A stretch of 18,411 bases of DNA from JBAXRT01 sp037131065 (GTDB lineage Bacteria; Bacteroidota; Bacteroidia; Bacteroidales; FEN-979). The position numbers and the translations under genes were made by a program. Numbering within the stretch: position 1 is the stretch's first letter; each line of letters starts with the position of its first letter. The DNA lies in contig JBAXRT010000051.1 of assembly GCA_037131065.1 (NCBI GenBank), positions 1-18,411 of the forward strand, given 5' to 3'. This document shows, in pieces, positions 7,274 to 15,571 of this stretch. The notes below the pieces were generated by a model. The model saw nothing but the letters and a program-made list of their open reading frames with translations. It was not told where the DNA came from and did not search any database.

Positions 7274-9850
7274 ATGTACACCCTCTCCGAAATAGCCGAC
7301 GCCGTAAAGGGAAAATTGTATCTCTCAGGTAGGAATGACCCGGAGATCGAGGATCTCCTCATCGACAGCAGAAGGCTGATCAGTCCGGAAAAGTGCCTTT
7401 TTATTGCCATTGTTTCCGACAGGAATGACGGGCACAAATATATAGGTGAGCTTTACGGAAAAGGGGTCAGGGCCTTCCTGGTCTCTCAGTGGCCTGTCTC
7501 ACCGGAACATGATTATTTGAAGGAATTCCCGGAAGCATCATTTGTTTTTGCAGAAAATTCCCTTTCCGCCCTTCAGGAACTTGCAGGATGGCATCGCCGC
7601 CATTTTCGTATCCCCGTTATAGCGGTTACGGGCAGCAACGGAAAAACCATTGTAAAGGAGTGGCTAAGCCAGTTGCTTTGCCCTGAACTGAAGATCATAC
7701 GTAGTCCAAAAAGCTATAATTCACAGATCGGAGTCCCCCTTTCCGTATGGAAACTTAATCCGGAAAGTGAGCTTGGGATCTTTGAGGCCGGCATCTCCCG
7801 GCCAGGGGAAATGGAAAGACTAGAAGAGATTATAAGGCCTGATACAGGTATCTTCACCAACATCGGTCATGCCCATGACGAATATTTTTTCGATCAAAAG
7901 GAAAAGGTCAGGGAGAAGTTACGACTCTTTAAAAATGCCTCACTACTGATCTATTGTGCAGATTATCATCTGATCTCTTCATGTCTGGAGGAATCATCCG
8001 ATTATCAAAACCTGAAAACCTTTACATGGAGCAGGCATCAGGAGGCCGACCTTCGCATCACTCAAATTGAAAAGACCGCCGGACAAACACTTATTACAGC
8101 GCATTTCCATTCTCAAACGCTCTCAGTCACCATTCCATTTACAGACGAAGCATCGGTTGAAAATGCAATTCACTGCTGGGCGTTGTTGCTGAATGCCGGA
8201 GGTCATCTGAAAACAAGCAAGTGCAAAAACACAAAGCCGCTGCTGATTGATCAACAGGTCATTGCTACCCGAATGAAATCACTGGCTCCCGTAGCAATGA
8301 GGCTGGAATTAAAAGAGGCCATCAACAATTGCTCGCTTATTAACGATAGTTACAATTCCGATATAAACTCCCTGGGAATTGCGCTTGATTTCCTCTCCCA
8401 GCAGAACCAGCACAAAAAAAGGACAATCATTTTATCGGATATTTTGCAGTCAGGTCGTGACAAGGAGGAACTTTACAAAGAGATAGCCAGCCAACTTTCA
8501 TTTAAGAAAGTCGACCGGATCATTGGGATTGGGAGAGACATCAGTAAGTTTGCAGACAAATTTCCAATGACAGGGAATTTTTTCCCGGATACAGACGAAT
8601 TTCTCACCCATTTTCCGCTTTCATCATTCCAGGATGAAACGATCCTACTGAAAGGCGCCCGTCTATTTGAATTTGAGCGAATCAGTCATGTGCTCCAGCA
8701 AAAGGCACATGAGACGGTCATGGAGATCAATATGGATGCCCTGGTCCATAACCTGAATTATTTCCGTTCAATGCTGAAACCCGGGGTAAAGACCATGGCC
8801 ATGGTCAAAGCCTTTTCATACGGAAGCGGTAGTTTTGAGATAGCGAATGTACTTCAGTTTAATCACGTGGATTACCTCGCCGTAGCTTATGCCGATGAGG
8901 GAGTGGAATTGCGCAAAGCCGGAATTCACCTGCCGGTCATGGTTATGAGCCCTGAGGAACAAAGCCTCGATACACTGCTGAAATTTAACCTTGAGCCCGA
9001 AATCTACAACATGCGTATCCTTAAGCTCCTGGATGATGCCATCGAGAGGAATCATAGCTCAAACCAGGAGAAGGTCTGTATCCATATCAAACTCGACACC
9101 GGGATGCACCGCCTTGGGTTTGCCGAAGAGGAGATCGATGCGTTGATGGACTTTCTTGAGGGAAATCAAAAGGTCCACATCCAGTCGGTCTTCTCGCACC
9201 TTGCTGCGAGTGAAGATACGGCTGAGGATGCATTTACACAGGATCAGATTGACAAGTTTACAAAAATGAGTAATTATATTACTCAAAAATTTTCCTATCC
9301 TGTCTTGCTCCATATTTTGAATTCGGCGGGGACTGCGCGTTTCCCCCAGGCTCAATTCGGCATGGTCCGGCTTGGAATTGGCTTGTACGGGATCGCCAGC
9401 TCTCCCAGGGAAAAAAGCCTGATGAGAAATGTGATCACAATGAAGACCGTCATCACGCAGATAAAGCGAATCAGAACAGGTGAAACTATTGGCTATAACA
9501 GGATGGGGAAGGCTGACAAAGATATGGTCATCGCCATTGTTCCTGTGGGTTATGCCGACGGGCTCAACCGGAAGCTGGGGAATGGTAAAGGGAAATTGTT
9601 TATTCACGGGAAACCATCGCCGATCATCGGGAATGTTTGCATGGATCTTACAATGCTTGACCTTGGAGATGCAGTCAATTTACCGGGAACGCCAGAGGAA
9701 AATCAACTGCAGGTGCAGGAGGGGGATGAAGTCATCATCTTCGGAGATGAGCATCCCGTAGAAGACCTGGCAAGAGATATGGGGACCATTCCTTATGAAG
9801 TGTTGACAACCATTTCGAGGAGAGTAAAAAGGGTCTATTTTCATGAATGA
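7274..9850 (+). CDS. Bifunctional MurF ligase / alanine racemase
   Basis: An 858-residue fusion supplying and using D-alanine in peptidoglycan synthesis. The N-terminal half (about 1-475) is MurF, which adds D-Ala-D-Ala to UDP-MurNAc-tripeptide. It has the ATP loop TGSNGKT at 119-125, the block EAGISRPGEM, and TNIGHAHDEYF. The C-terminal half (about 482-858) is a fold-type III alanine racemase. The PLP lysine is K512 in MVKAFSYGSG, R613 lies in DTGMHRLGF, and the second catalytic residue is Tyr741 in GYNRMG. The Lys-to-Tyr distance (229) is close to the 226 of the Geobacillus enzyme. This fusion is known in Bacteroidota. I used ATG 7274, because an ATG at 7270 is out of frame. An in-frame linker with no stop argues against two separate genes. 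Confidence 0.95.
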   Translation: MYTLSEIADAVKGKLYLSGRNDPEIEDLLIDSRRLISPEKCLFIAIVSDRNDGHKYIGELYGKGVRAFLVSQWPVSPEHDYLKEFPEASFVFAENSLSALQELAGWHRRHFRIPVIAVTGSNGKTIVKEWLSQLLCPELKIIRSPKSYNSQIGVPLSVWKLNPESELGIFEAGISRPGEMERLEEIIRPDTGIFTNIGHAHDEYFFDQKEKVREKLRLFKNASLLIYCADYHLISSCLEESSDYQNLKTFTWSRHQEADLRITQIEKTAGQTLITAHFHSQTLSVTIPFTDEASVENAIHCWALLLNAGGHLKTSKCKNTKPLLIDQQVIATRMKSLAPVAMRLELKEAINNCSLINDSYNSDINSLGIALDFLSQQNQHKKRTIILSDILQSGRDKEELYKEIASQLSFKKVDRIIGIGRDISKFADKFPMTGNFFPDTDEFLTHFPLSSFQDETILLKGARLFEFERISHVLQQKAHETVMEINMDALVHNLNYFRSMLKPGVKTMAMVKAFSYGSGSFEIANVLQFNHVDYLAVAYADEGVELRKAGIHLPVMVMSPEEQSLDTLLKFNLEPEIYNMRILKLLDDAIERNHSSNQEKVCIHIKLDTGMHRLGFAEEEIDALMDFLEGNQKVHIQSVFSHLAASEDTAEDAFTQDQIDKFTKMSNYITQKFSYPVLLHILNSAGTARFPQAQFGMVRLGIGLYGIASSPREKSLMRNVITMKTVITQIKRIRTGETIGYNRMGKADKDMVIAIVPVGYADGLNRKLGNGKGKLFIHGKPSPIIGNVCMDLTMLDLGDAVNLPGTPEENQLQVQEGDEVIIFGDEHPVEDLARDMGTIPYEVLTTISRRVKRVYFHE

Positions 9851-9871
9851 CCGGACCGTCTGATTTTCTTG

Positions 9872-9879
9872 TATTTTTG
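9872..9879 (+). promoter_or_regulatory. -7 promoter element for the glycan cluster
   Basis: TATTTTTG matches TAnnTTTG and would start a transcript about 10 bases before ATG 9897. It is the only promoter-like element I find before the six co-directional genes that follow, so it may drive the whole cluster. Confidence 0.5.
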
Positions 9880-9896
9880 CTTTGTAACCGGGTATT

Positions 9897-10631
9897 ATGG
9901 AGTCCCATATCTTAAGCATTCTTATCCCTGCCTATAACGAGGCCCCTACCATTCATCTCATCCTGGATAAAATCATTGCAGTGAACCTGATAAACCAGGT
10001 AAGGAAGGAGATAATCGTCATCGATGATTTTAGTAAAGATGAAACCGGAAGAAGGGTAAAAGCTTATATGGAGGCACACCCCCATGAAAATATCCGTTAT
10101 TTCTGTCAGTCCAGAAATATGGGAAAAGGAGCGGCACTTCATCGCGGAATCGAAGAGGCTACTGGTGACTATATCATCATCCAGGATGCAGACCTGGAAT
10201 ATGATCCGGGAGAGTATAATATCCTGCTAAAACCCATGTTGGATGGAGTCGCTGATGTGGTTTACGGAAGCCGTTTTATGGGAGGGAATCCGCACAGGAT
10301 CCTGTTTTTCTGGCATTCGATCGGTAACAAGGTCCTTACTTTCCTTTCCAATATGTTTACCAACCTGAATCTAACCGATATGGAGACCTGTTATAAACTC
10401 TTCCGTTCGGATATCATTAAAAAGATCTCCTTCAGGGAAAACAGGTTTGGCTTTGAACCGGAAGTGACCAGCAAGATAGCACGCTTTCCCGGGATCAGGA
10501 TCTATGAGGTCGGGATTTCTTACTATGGAAGAACTTACGATGAAGGGAAAAAAATCGGCATGAAGGATGCCTTCAGGGCGGTATGGTGCCTGGTCAGGTA
10601 CAACATGTTTGATCGAAAATACCTGAAATGA
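9897..10631 (+). CDS. GT2 glycosyltransferase, polyprenyl/dolichyl-phosphate sugar synthase type
   Basis: A 244-residue GT-A family 2 transferase. It opens with LSILIPAYNEAPTIHLILDKI, followed by IDDFSKDETG (nucleotide binding) and GKGAALHRGI. The metal-binding DAD lies at 97-99 in QDADLEYDP, and VYGSRFMGG and GFEPEVTSKIAR complete a dolichol-phosphate-mannose-synthase-like pattern. There are no transmembrane helices after the catalytic domain, so it probably acts at the cytoplasmic face and links a sugar from a nucleotide donor to polyprenyl phosphate. The sugar is not determinable; mannose or glucose are the family norms. It has its own likely promoter, and its stop overlaps the start of the next gene (ATGA at 10628-10631). 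This coupling to a GT-C-like gene fits its role as donor maker. Confidence 0.88.
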   Translation: MESHILSILIPAYNEAPTIHLILDKIIAVNLINQVRKEIIVIDDFSKDETGRRVKAYMEAHPHENIRYFCQSRNMGKGAALHRGIEEATGDYIIIQDADLEYDPGEYNILLKPMLDGVADVVYGSRFMGGNPHRILFFWHSIGNKVLTFLSNMFTNLNLTDMETCYKLFRSDIIKKISFRENRFGFEPEVTSKIARFPGIRIYEVGISYYGRTYDEGKKIGMKDAFRAVWCLVRYNMFDRKYLK

Positions 10632-12490
10632 TAAGGTCAAGAATAAAATTCCCGATCTCTCTCTTTATTGTTATCTTCCTCTCCGCTGCCATTGTTTTCG
10701 GAAGGGCACTCCTTCCCCGCTGGCTCACATACGATGTCCTCTCAATCATCACCTGGGATGTTTTCGGTTATTACCTTTATCTTCCAGCAATCTTTATCCA
10801 TCATGATCTTGGCATCAGGGATTTCACCTGGGTTCAGCAACTGCTCGACACCTATCACCCAACCATCAGTTTTTATCAGGCATACCAGGGACCTGGAGGT
10901 GATTATATAATGAAATACCCGGTTGGCCTCTCAATCCTATTTAGCCCGTTTTTCTTTATCGGTCATATTTATGCAGGGTTATCCGGTTTACCGCAGGATG
11001 GGCTCTCGCTCCCTTACCAGGTCTCCCTTGCCATGGGGTGTTTGGTTTATGCAATCGTTGGGCTCTGGATCTTCAGGAAAATCCTGAACCGCTATTTCAG
11101 TGATACAGTCTCTGCACTGGTCATGGTCGTTACGGTACTCGGCACAAACTATTTTGAACTGACTGCCTACGACGGAGCCATGCCGCATAATTTCCTCTTC
11201 ACGATTTATGCCTTCATCGTTTGGCTGACCATCCGCTGGCATGAAAAACCAGCATGGAGATTTGCAATTCCTCTCGGATTACTTTGCGGACTTGCCATCC
11301 TGGTCAGACCGACGGCCGGGATCATTGTCATGGTTCCGCTTCTCTGGAATATTTTTGGTAAGGGATCACTGCTGGAAAAGGTTAACCTGGTAAGAAAACA
11401 TCTTTTCCAGGTATTGGTAATGATCTTGTGTTTGATCCTTGTTCTTGGCATACAGCTTCTTTACTGGAAGATCCACTCAGGGAACTGGATCTATTACAGT
11501 TATGAAAAAGGAGAGGAGCTCCAATGGATCTCTCGTCATCTCTGGAAAGTCCTCTTTTCCTACAAAAAAGGATGGCTGGTCTACACCCCGGTTATGATTT
11601 TTGCAATCCTCGGATTTATTAATCTGTGGAAGAATATCCGTGATCTCCTTCTGCCGGTCATTGTTTTTTTTGTTATAAATCTCCTGGTCATTTCGAGCTG
11701 GCCAACCTGGTGGTACGGAGGCAGTTTCAGCCAGCGCCCCCTGATGGAGGCTTACGTATTACTTGCTTTTCCGATGGGAGCATTCATCGATTGGTTGCTC
11801 ACAAGAAGACTTGTTATAAAAATACCGGTATTCATTGTTATTACTTTTTTCATCTTGCTCAATCTTTTCCAGACCTGGCAATACATGAACTTCATCCTTG
11901 ATCCCTCCCAGATGACAAAAAAATATTACTGGACCATTTTCGGGAGAACAAGTATAGCGCCGAAAGATCGCCTGTACCTGGAACCCATGGAGAGGAATGA
12001 TGCTGAGGCTCTCTCTGATACCACCGGTTTTAACCGCCGTGTGATTGCCACCTTCGATTTTGAACAGCCTGATCCAAATAACCCTGGATTTTACTGCAGG
12101 GATACTTCTGTTTCCGGGAACTATTCTCTAAGGATGAGCAAGAAGCTCGAATTTTCCTCCACAGTGGATATTCAATACAAAGATCTTTCCACGAAGGATT
12201 TTGCCTGGATCCGGTCAACGGGATGGGTTTATTTTACATGTAAGCCGGAAGAGGTCAAATGTAGTCTTGTTATCTCGTGCAACAAACATGGTGATGCATA
12301 TAAGTACAGAATGGTAGAGCTTGAAAAGCTGAACCTGGTCCCAGGTCAGTGGAACAGGGTTAGTATGGATTATATGACGCCATATCTGGATAATAAAGAG
12401 AATACAGTTCAGACATACTTCTGGTTCAGGGGAGATCAGGAGATCCTGATCGACGATTTTGTGGTGACGGTTTTCGAGCCAAAAAATTAA
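10628..12490 (+). CDS. Polytopic GT-C-like membrane protein with C-terminal extracytoplasmic beta domain
   Basis: A 620-residue protein in two parts. Residues about 10-425 contain roughly ten or more hydrophobic helices, with an acidic first loop (TWDVFGYYLYLPA, D44) and an aromatic/charged loop (SSWPTWWYGGSFSQRP) typical of lipid-linked-sugar-using GT-C transferases. Residues about 465-620 are a soluble domain with alternating beta-strands. It runs from FDFEQPD through SGNYSLRM, GWVYFTCKPEEVKCSLVIS and PGQWNRVSMDY to ILIDDFVVTVF, and resembles a carbohydrate-binding jelly roll. It should lie on the periplasmic side. A similar domain recurs in the last gene of the window. The gene overlaps the GT2 by four bases. 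The acceptor is unknown and no specific family could be assigned, so GT-C is inferred from topology. Confidence 0.75.
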   Translation: MIRSRIKFPISLFIVIFLSAAIVFGRALLPRWLTYDVLSIITWDVFGYYLYLPAIFIHHDLGIRDFTWVQQLLDTYHPTISFYQAYQGPGGDYIMKYPVGLSILFSPFFFIGHIYAGLSGLPQDGLSLPYQVSLAMGCLVYAIVGLWIFRKILNRYFSDTVSALVMVVTVLGTNYFELTAYDGAMPHNFLFTIYAFIVWLTIRWHEKPAWRFAIPLGLLCGLAILVRPTAGIIVMVPLLWNIFGKGSLLEKVNLVRKHLFQVLVMILCLILVLGIQLLYWKIHSGNWIYYSYEKGEELQWISRHLWKVLFSYKKGWLVYTPVMIFAILGFINLWKNIRDLLLPVIVFFVINLLVISSWPTWWYGGSFSQRPLMEAYVLLAFPMGAFIDWLLTRRLVIKIPVFIVITFFILLNLFQTWQYMNFILDPSQMTKKYYWTIFGRTSIAPKDRLYLEPMERNDAEALSDTTGFNRRVIATFDFEQPDPNNPGFYCRDTSVSGNYSLRMSKKLEFSSTVDIQYKDLSTKDFAWIRSTGWVYFTCKPEEVKCSLVISCNKHGDAYKYRMVELEKLNLVPGQWNRVSMDYMTPYLDNKENTVQTYFWFRGDQEILIDDFVVTVFEPKN

Positions 12491-12522
12491 CCATCTCTTG
12501 CCTCTGCATAAAATCTCATTGG

Positions 12523-14088
12523 ATGGATCTGACTGCTGTTATACAGACCAATTTTTCAAATACACAGGTTATCTGGATAATAACGGCATTGCTGTCAGGA
12601 TTTATTTCCATTTTTCTGTTCCTGAGGAAACGGATTCCTCTCAGCCTTTTCTTTCTGCTCATCGCAGGTGCCATTCTTCGTTTTCTTATCGCTGGTCTGG
12701 ATCCATTCCTCTGGACATGGGATGAACAATATCATGCCCTGGTTGCAAAAAATATGACCGGGAACCTGCTCAAACCGGTGCTTATTTCTGATCCGGTCCT
12801 GGACTACGATTTCAGGGCATGGAAAGAAAACCATATCTGGCTTCATAAACAACCCTGGTTTTTATGGCAGATCACCCTGTTTTTTAAGATTTTCGGAATC
12901 AGTGAATATATTCTGAGACTTCCCACAGTCATCATGATGTCGATTCTGATCCTGGTTATTTACCGTATTGGATCAATTGTCGCGAACCGGGAAACAGCAT
13001 GGTTTGGAGCTTTTTTATACAGTTTTTCTTACTTTTTTATCAATTTTATTTCCGGGGCGATTCCGACTGATCACAACGATGCTGCCTTTATCTTTTATGT
13101 TTCCCTTAGTATCTGGGCTTGGGTGGAATATACAAACTCAGAAAAAAGGAGATGGCTTTTCTGGATAGGACTTTTTGCGGGAATTGCCGTCCTGAACAAA
13201 TGGATGGTCGGTCTGTTGGTATTTGCAGGATGGGGCTCAGTAATTTTAACCTGTTCCCCGAAAGAAGAATGGTTCATTAAATTTAAACAACTGACATTTT
13301 CTCTTCTGGTTACCTTAGTTGTAGCACTTCCTTGGCAAATTTTTATCCTCACCACCTACCCCACGGAAAGTATGTTTGAATTCCGGTTCAATATGGAACA
13401 TGTCTTTAAAGTAGTTGAAGGACACCACGAAGCCTGGTGGTACCATTTTTCTCTCCTTTCTCAGCAATATGGAGGTATAGTTGTTCTCTTTATCATTTTG
13501 CCCGGAATGTATTATCTCGTTAAACAGATTCATTTTAAAAGTTACCGGATCGCATTACTGATATATCTTGTCGTCACCTACCTGTTCTTTACAGTTGCAG
13601 CCACAAAAATGCCGATGTTCTGCACTATTGTTGGACCAATGATCTTCCTGGCACTTGGCGGTTTTCTGAAAAAATGTACCGACATCTTAAACCGTCTTCT
13701 CCCATCCCCCATCTCTTTTCTAACCCTTTTAATTCTCATCAGCCTCCTGGGGGTCTTCTATCTTCAGATCAACAGGATCGATACAGAACATTCAGTCAGG
13801 TCCGCCTATTGGAAAAAAGTAAGGGATGATGCCATTCTTGATAAAGTCATGGCAGAAAAGCTTCCTTCCAATGATTATGTAGTGTTTAACTGCGGTGGTC
13901 ATAATTCAACCATGTTCATGTTTTATACCGGGATTACTGCCTATTGCTTTTATCCGGATCAGAAACAGTATAATAATCTGAAACAACGCAAAATAAAAAT
14001 CGCCACTTTTGCAGATAAGGATCTGCCTGCCTACCTGGCAGAAGATCCCGAGGTAGTGAAATTGTATTCAAACCCCATCCCTTACTGA
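12523..14088 (+). CDS. GT-C glycosyltransferase, PMT/ArnT-like (PMT_2)
   Basis: A 521-residue polytopic inner-membrane protein. The first periplasmic loop carries the hallmark acidic pair in WTWDEQYHALVAKNM (D67, E68), followed by WLHKQPWFLWQ and ISEYILRLPTV. GAIPTDHNDAAFIFYVSLSIWAW and the block LAGIAVLNKWMVGLLVF match ArnT/PMT_2-type enzymes that move a sugar from a polyprenyl-phosphate donor to lipid or protein. About ten to eleven helices are followed by a soluble C-terminal domain (about 430-521). It differs clearly from the preceding GT-C-like protein, so the cluster has two unlike membrane transferases. ATG 12523 follows a 32-base gap with no promoter, consistent with one operon. The acceptor is unknown. 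Confidence 0.85.
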   Translation: MDLTAVIQTNFSNTQVIWIITALLSGFISIFLFLRKRIPLSLFFLLIAGAILRFLIAGLDPFLWTWDEQYHALVAKNMTGNLLKPVLISDPVLDYDFRAWKENHIWLHKQPWFLWQITLFFKIFGISEYILRLPTVIMMSILILVIYRIGSIVANRETAWFGAFLYSFSYFFINFISGAIPTDHNDAAFIFYVSLSIWAWVEYTNSEKRRWLFWIGLFAGIAVLNKWMVGLLVFAGWGSVILTCSPKEEWFIKFKQLTFSLLVTLVVALPWQIFILTTYPTESMFEFRFNMEHVFKVVEGHHEAWWYHFSLLSQQYGGIVVLFIILPGMYYLVKQIHFKSYRIALLIYLVVTYLFFTVAATKMPMFCTIVGPMIFLALGGFLKKCTDILNRLLPSPISFLTLLILISLLGVFYLQINRIDTEHSVRSAYWKKVRDDAILDKVMAEKLPSNDYVVFNCGGHNSTMFMFYTGITAYCFYPDQKQYNNLKQRKIKIATFADKDLPAYLAEDPEVVKLYSNPIPY

Positions 14089-14090
14089 CC

Positions 14091-15548
14091 ATGGCCTTCA
14101 GCAGCAGTATCTTTTTACTTTGGTTCCTTCCGCTGTTCCTGATACTCTATTTTCTGCTGCCGTACAAACTGAAAAATTGGTTTCTCCTGTTAGCGAGTAT
14201 CTTCTTCTTTGCCTGGAGTGCTCCGGAATTTGTTATTGTCCTGGGAGGAAGCATAATCACTGATTTTGTGATCATGCGGTTTATGAGAAACGCCGAATCT
14301 CCCTCCCGGAAATGGCTCTTTTTGCTCTCAGTGATCATGAACCTGGGCCTCCTGGTCTATTTCAAATACATGAATTTTTTTGTCGACCAGTTCAACTCCG
14401 TACTAAACCTTTTTGGAGGGAAACCGGAAGACTGGACCAGGATTGCTCTGCCTGTGGGAATATCTTTCATTACATTTCAAAAGCTTTCCTGTATCCTGGA
14501 GGTTTATAAAAAAAGACATCCGGGATTTGACCAGTTTCAAGATTATGCGCTGTACATCCTGATGTTCCCCCAGATTCTTTCAGGACCGATTGTCAGGCCG
14601 GGTCAAATTTCAGAACAGATCACCGACCGGAGGGAGCAAAACACGATCGATAATAAACTGACCGGATTCTGCCGCTTCATCATAGGACTGTCCAAGAAAG
14701 TCCTCATTGCTGATGTCCTGGGCGTCACTGTAAACGAGATCTTCGCATTGCCGGCGGGGGAGCTCTCCTCCGGGCTGGCATGGACGGGAGCCATTGCATA
14801 TACATTCCAGATCTACTTCGATTTTTCCGGGTATTCCGATATGGCGATCGGACTGGCCCGGATGATCGGCTTCAGGTTACCTGAGAACTTTAACAGTCCT
14901 TATCTTTCAACCAGCATTACCGAGTTCTGGCGCCGCTGGCATATGACCCTTTCGTTATGGTTCCGCGATTACCTTTTTCTGCCGCTTGCCTATTCCCTGT
15001 CACGGAAAATTCCCGCAGAAAAATATCGGGGTTTAAAAACTGAAATGCTCATTTATATCGTTTCTGCATTGACCACTTTCCTCCTTTGTGGTTTCTGGCA
15101 TGGAGCCGCCTGGTCGTTTGTTGTATGGGGACTCTTTCATGGATTTTTCATCATTATTGACAGGCTCTTTCTTTTAAAATTCCTGAAAATGACCGGGCGA
15201 GGACCTGCTGTTCTTTTTACATTTTTAATCCTGGTCATTGGCTGGGTGATCTTCCGGGCCGATAACCTTCCCGCAGCATTCATCTTTCTCGGAAAAATGT
15301 TCACTTTCGGTGGGGCAGAAAATCAAGTCTGGCTGAATTCCAAATTCTGGACTATATTCTGCATCGCGATCTTTTTTAGTTTCTGGGCCGGGATCAAAAA
15401 AGTTGATCCTTGGATTGGAAAACTTTATGAAAGTCCATCAAATAAAACCATGGTGACCATTGCTATTTTGGCGATGTTGTTTTTTATTTTAAATGTTGCC
15501 ACCATAACCTCATCAGGATTCAACCCGTTTATCTATTTCAGATTCTGA
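14091..15548 (+). CDS. MBOAT-family membrane O-acyltransferase (AlgI-like)
   Basis: A 485-residue polytopic protein that moves acyl groups across the inner membrane for polysaccharide O-acylation, as AlgI does for alginate. The family core is visible: SFITFQKLSCILEVY, QILSGPIVRP, FDFSGYSDMAIGLARMIGF, FNSPYLSTSITEFWRRWHMTLSLWFRDYLF (H284), and GFWHGAAWSFVVWGLFHG, where H337 is the expected active-site histidine. Length and helix number are normal for the family. Only two bases separate it from the upstream gene's stop. An AlgJ/AlgX-like gene follows, the usual partner that takes the acyl group on the periplasmic side and places it on the glycan. The glycan itself cannot be named. Confidence 0.93.
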   Translation: MAFSSSIFLLWFLPLFLILYFLLPYKLKNWFLLLASIFFFAWSAPEFVIVLGGSIITDFVIMRFMRNAESPSRKWLFLLSVIMNLGLLVYFKYMNFFVDQFNSVLNLFGGKPEDWTRIALPVGISFITFQKLSCILEVYKKRHPGFDQFQDYALYILMFPQILSGPIVRPGQISEQITDRREQNTIDNKLTGFCRFIIGLSKKVLIADVLGVTVNEIFALPAGELSSGLAWTGAIAYTFQIYFDFSGYSDMAIGLARMIGFRLPENFNSPYLSTSITEFWRRWHMTLSLWFRDYLFLPLAYSLSRKIPAEKYRGLKTEMLIYIVSALTTFLLCGFWHGAAWSFVVWGLFHGFFIIIDRLFLLKFLKMTGRGPAVLFTFLILVIGWVIFRADNLPAAFIFLGKMFTFGGAENQVWLNSKFWTIFCIAIFFSFWAGIKKVDPWIGKLYESPSNKTMVTIAILAMLFFILNVATITSSGFNPFIYFRF

Positions 15549-15571
15549 TTTAATATGATTTGGGTTTGTTT

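Noticed and set aside
9059..9607. 182-codon open frame on the minus strand inside alr
   Set aside because: It is the shadow of a strongly recognised gene and has no family-like sequence, promoter or leader.
9851..9862. Short GC-rich palindrome after murF-alr as a terminator
   Set aside because: The stem would be only three base pairs with a one-base loop.
15554..15562. TATGATTTG before the AlgJ-like gene as a promoter
   Set aside because: The spacer between TA and TTTG is three bases rather than two, and the gene fits the upstream operon.
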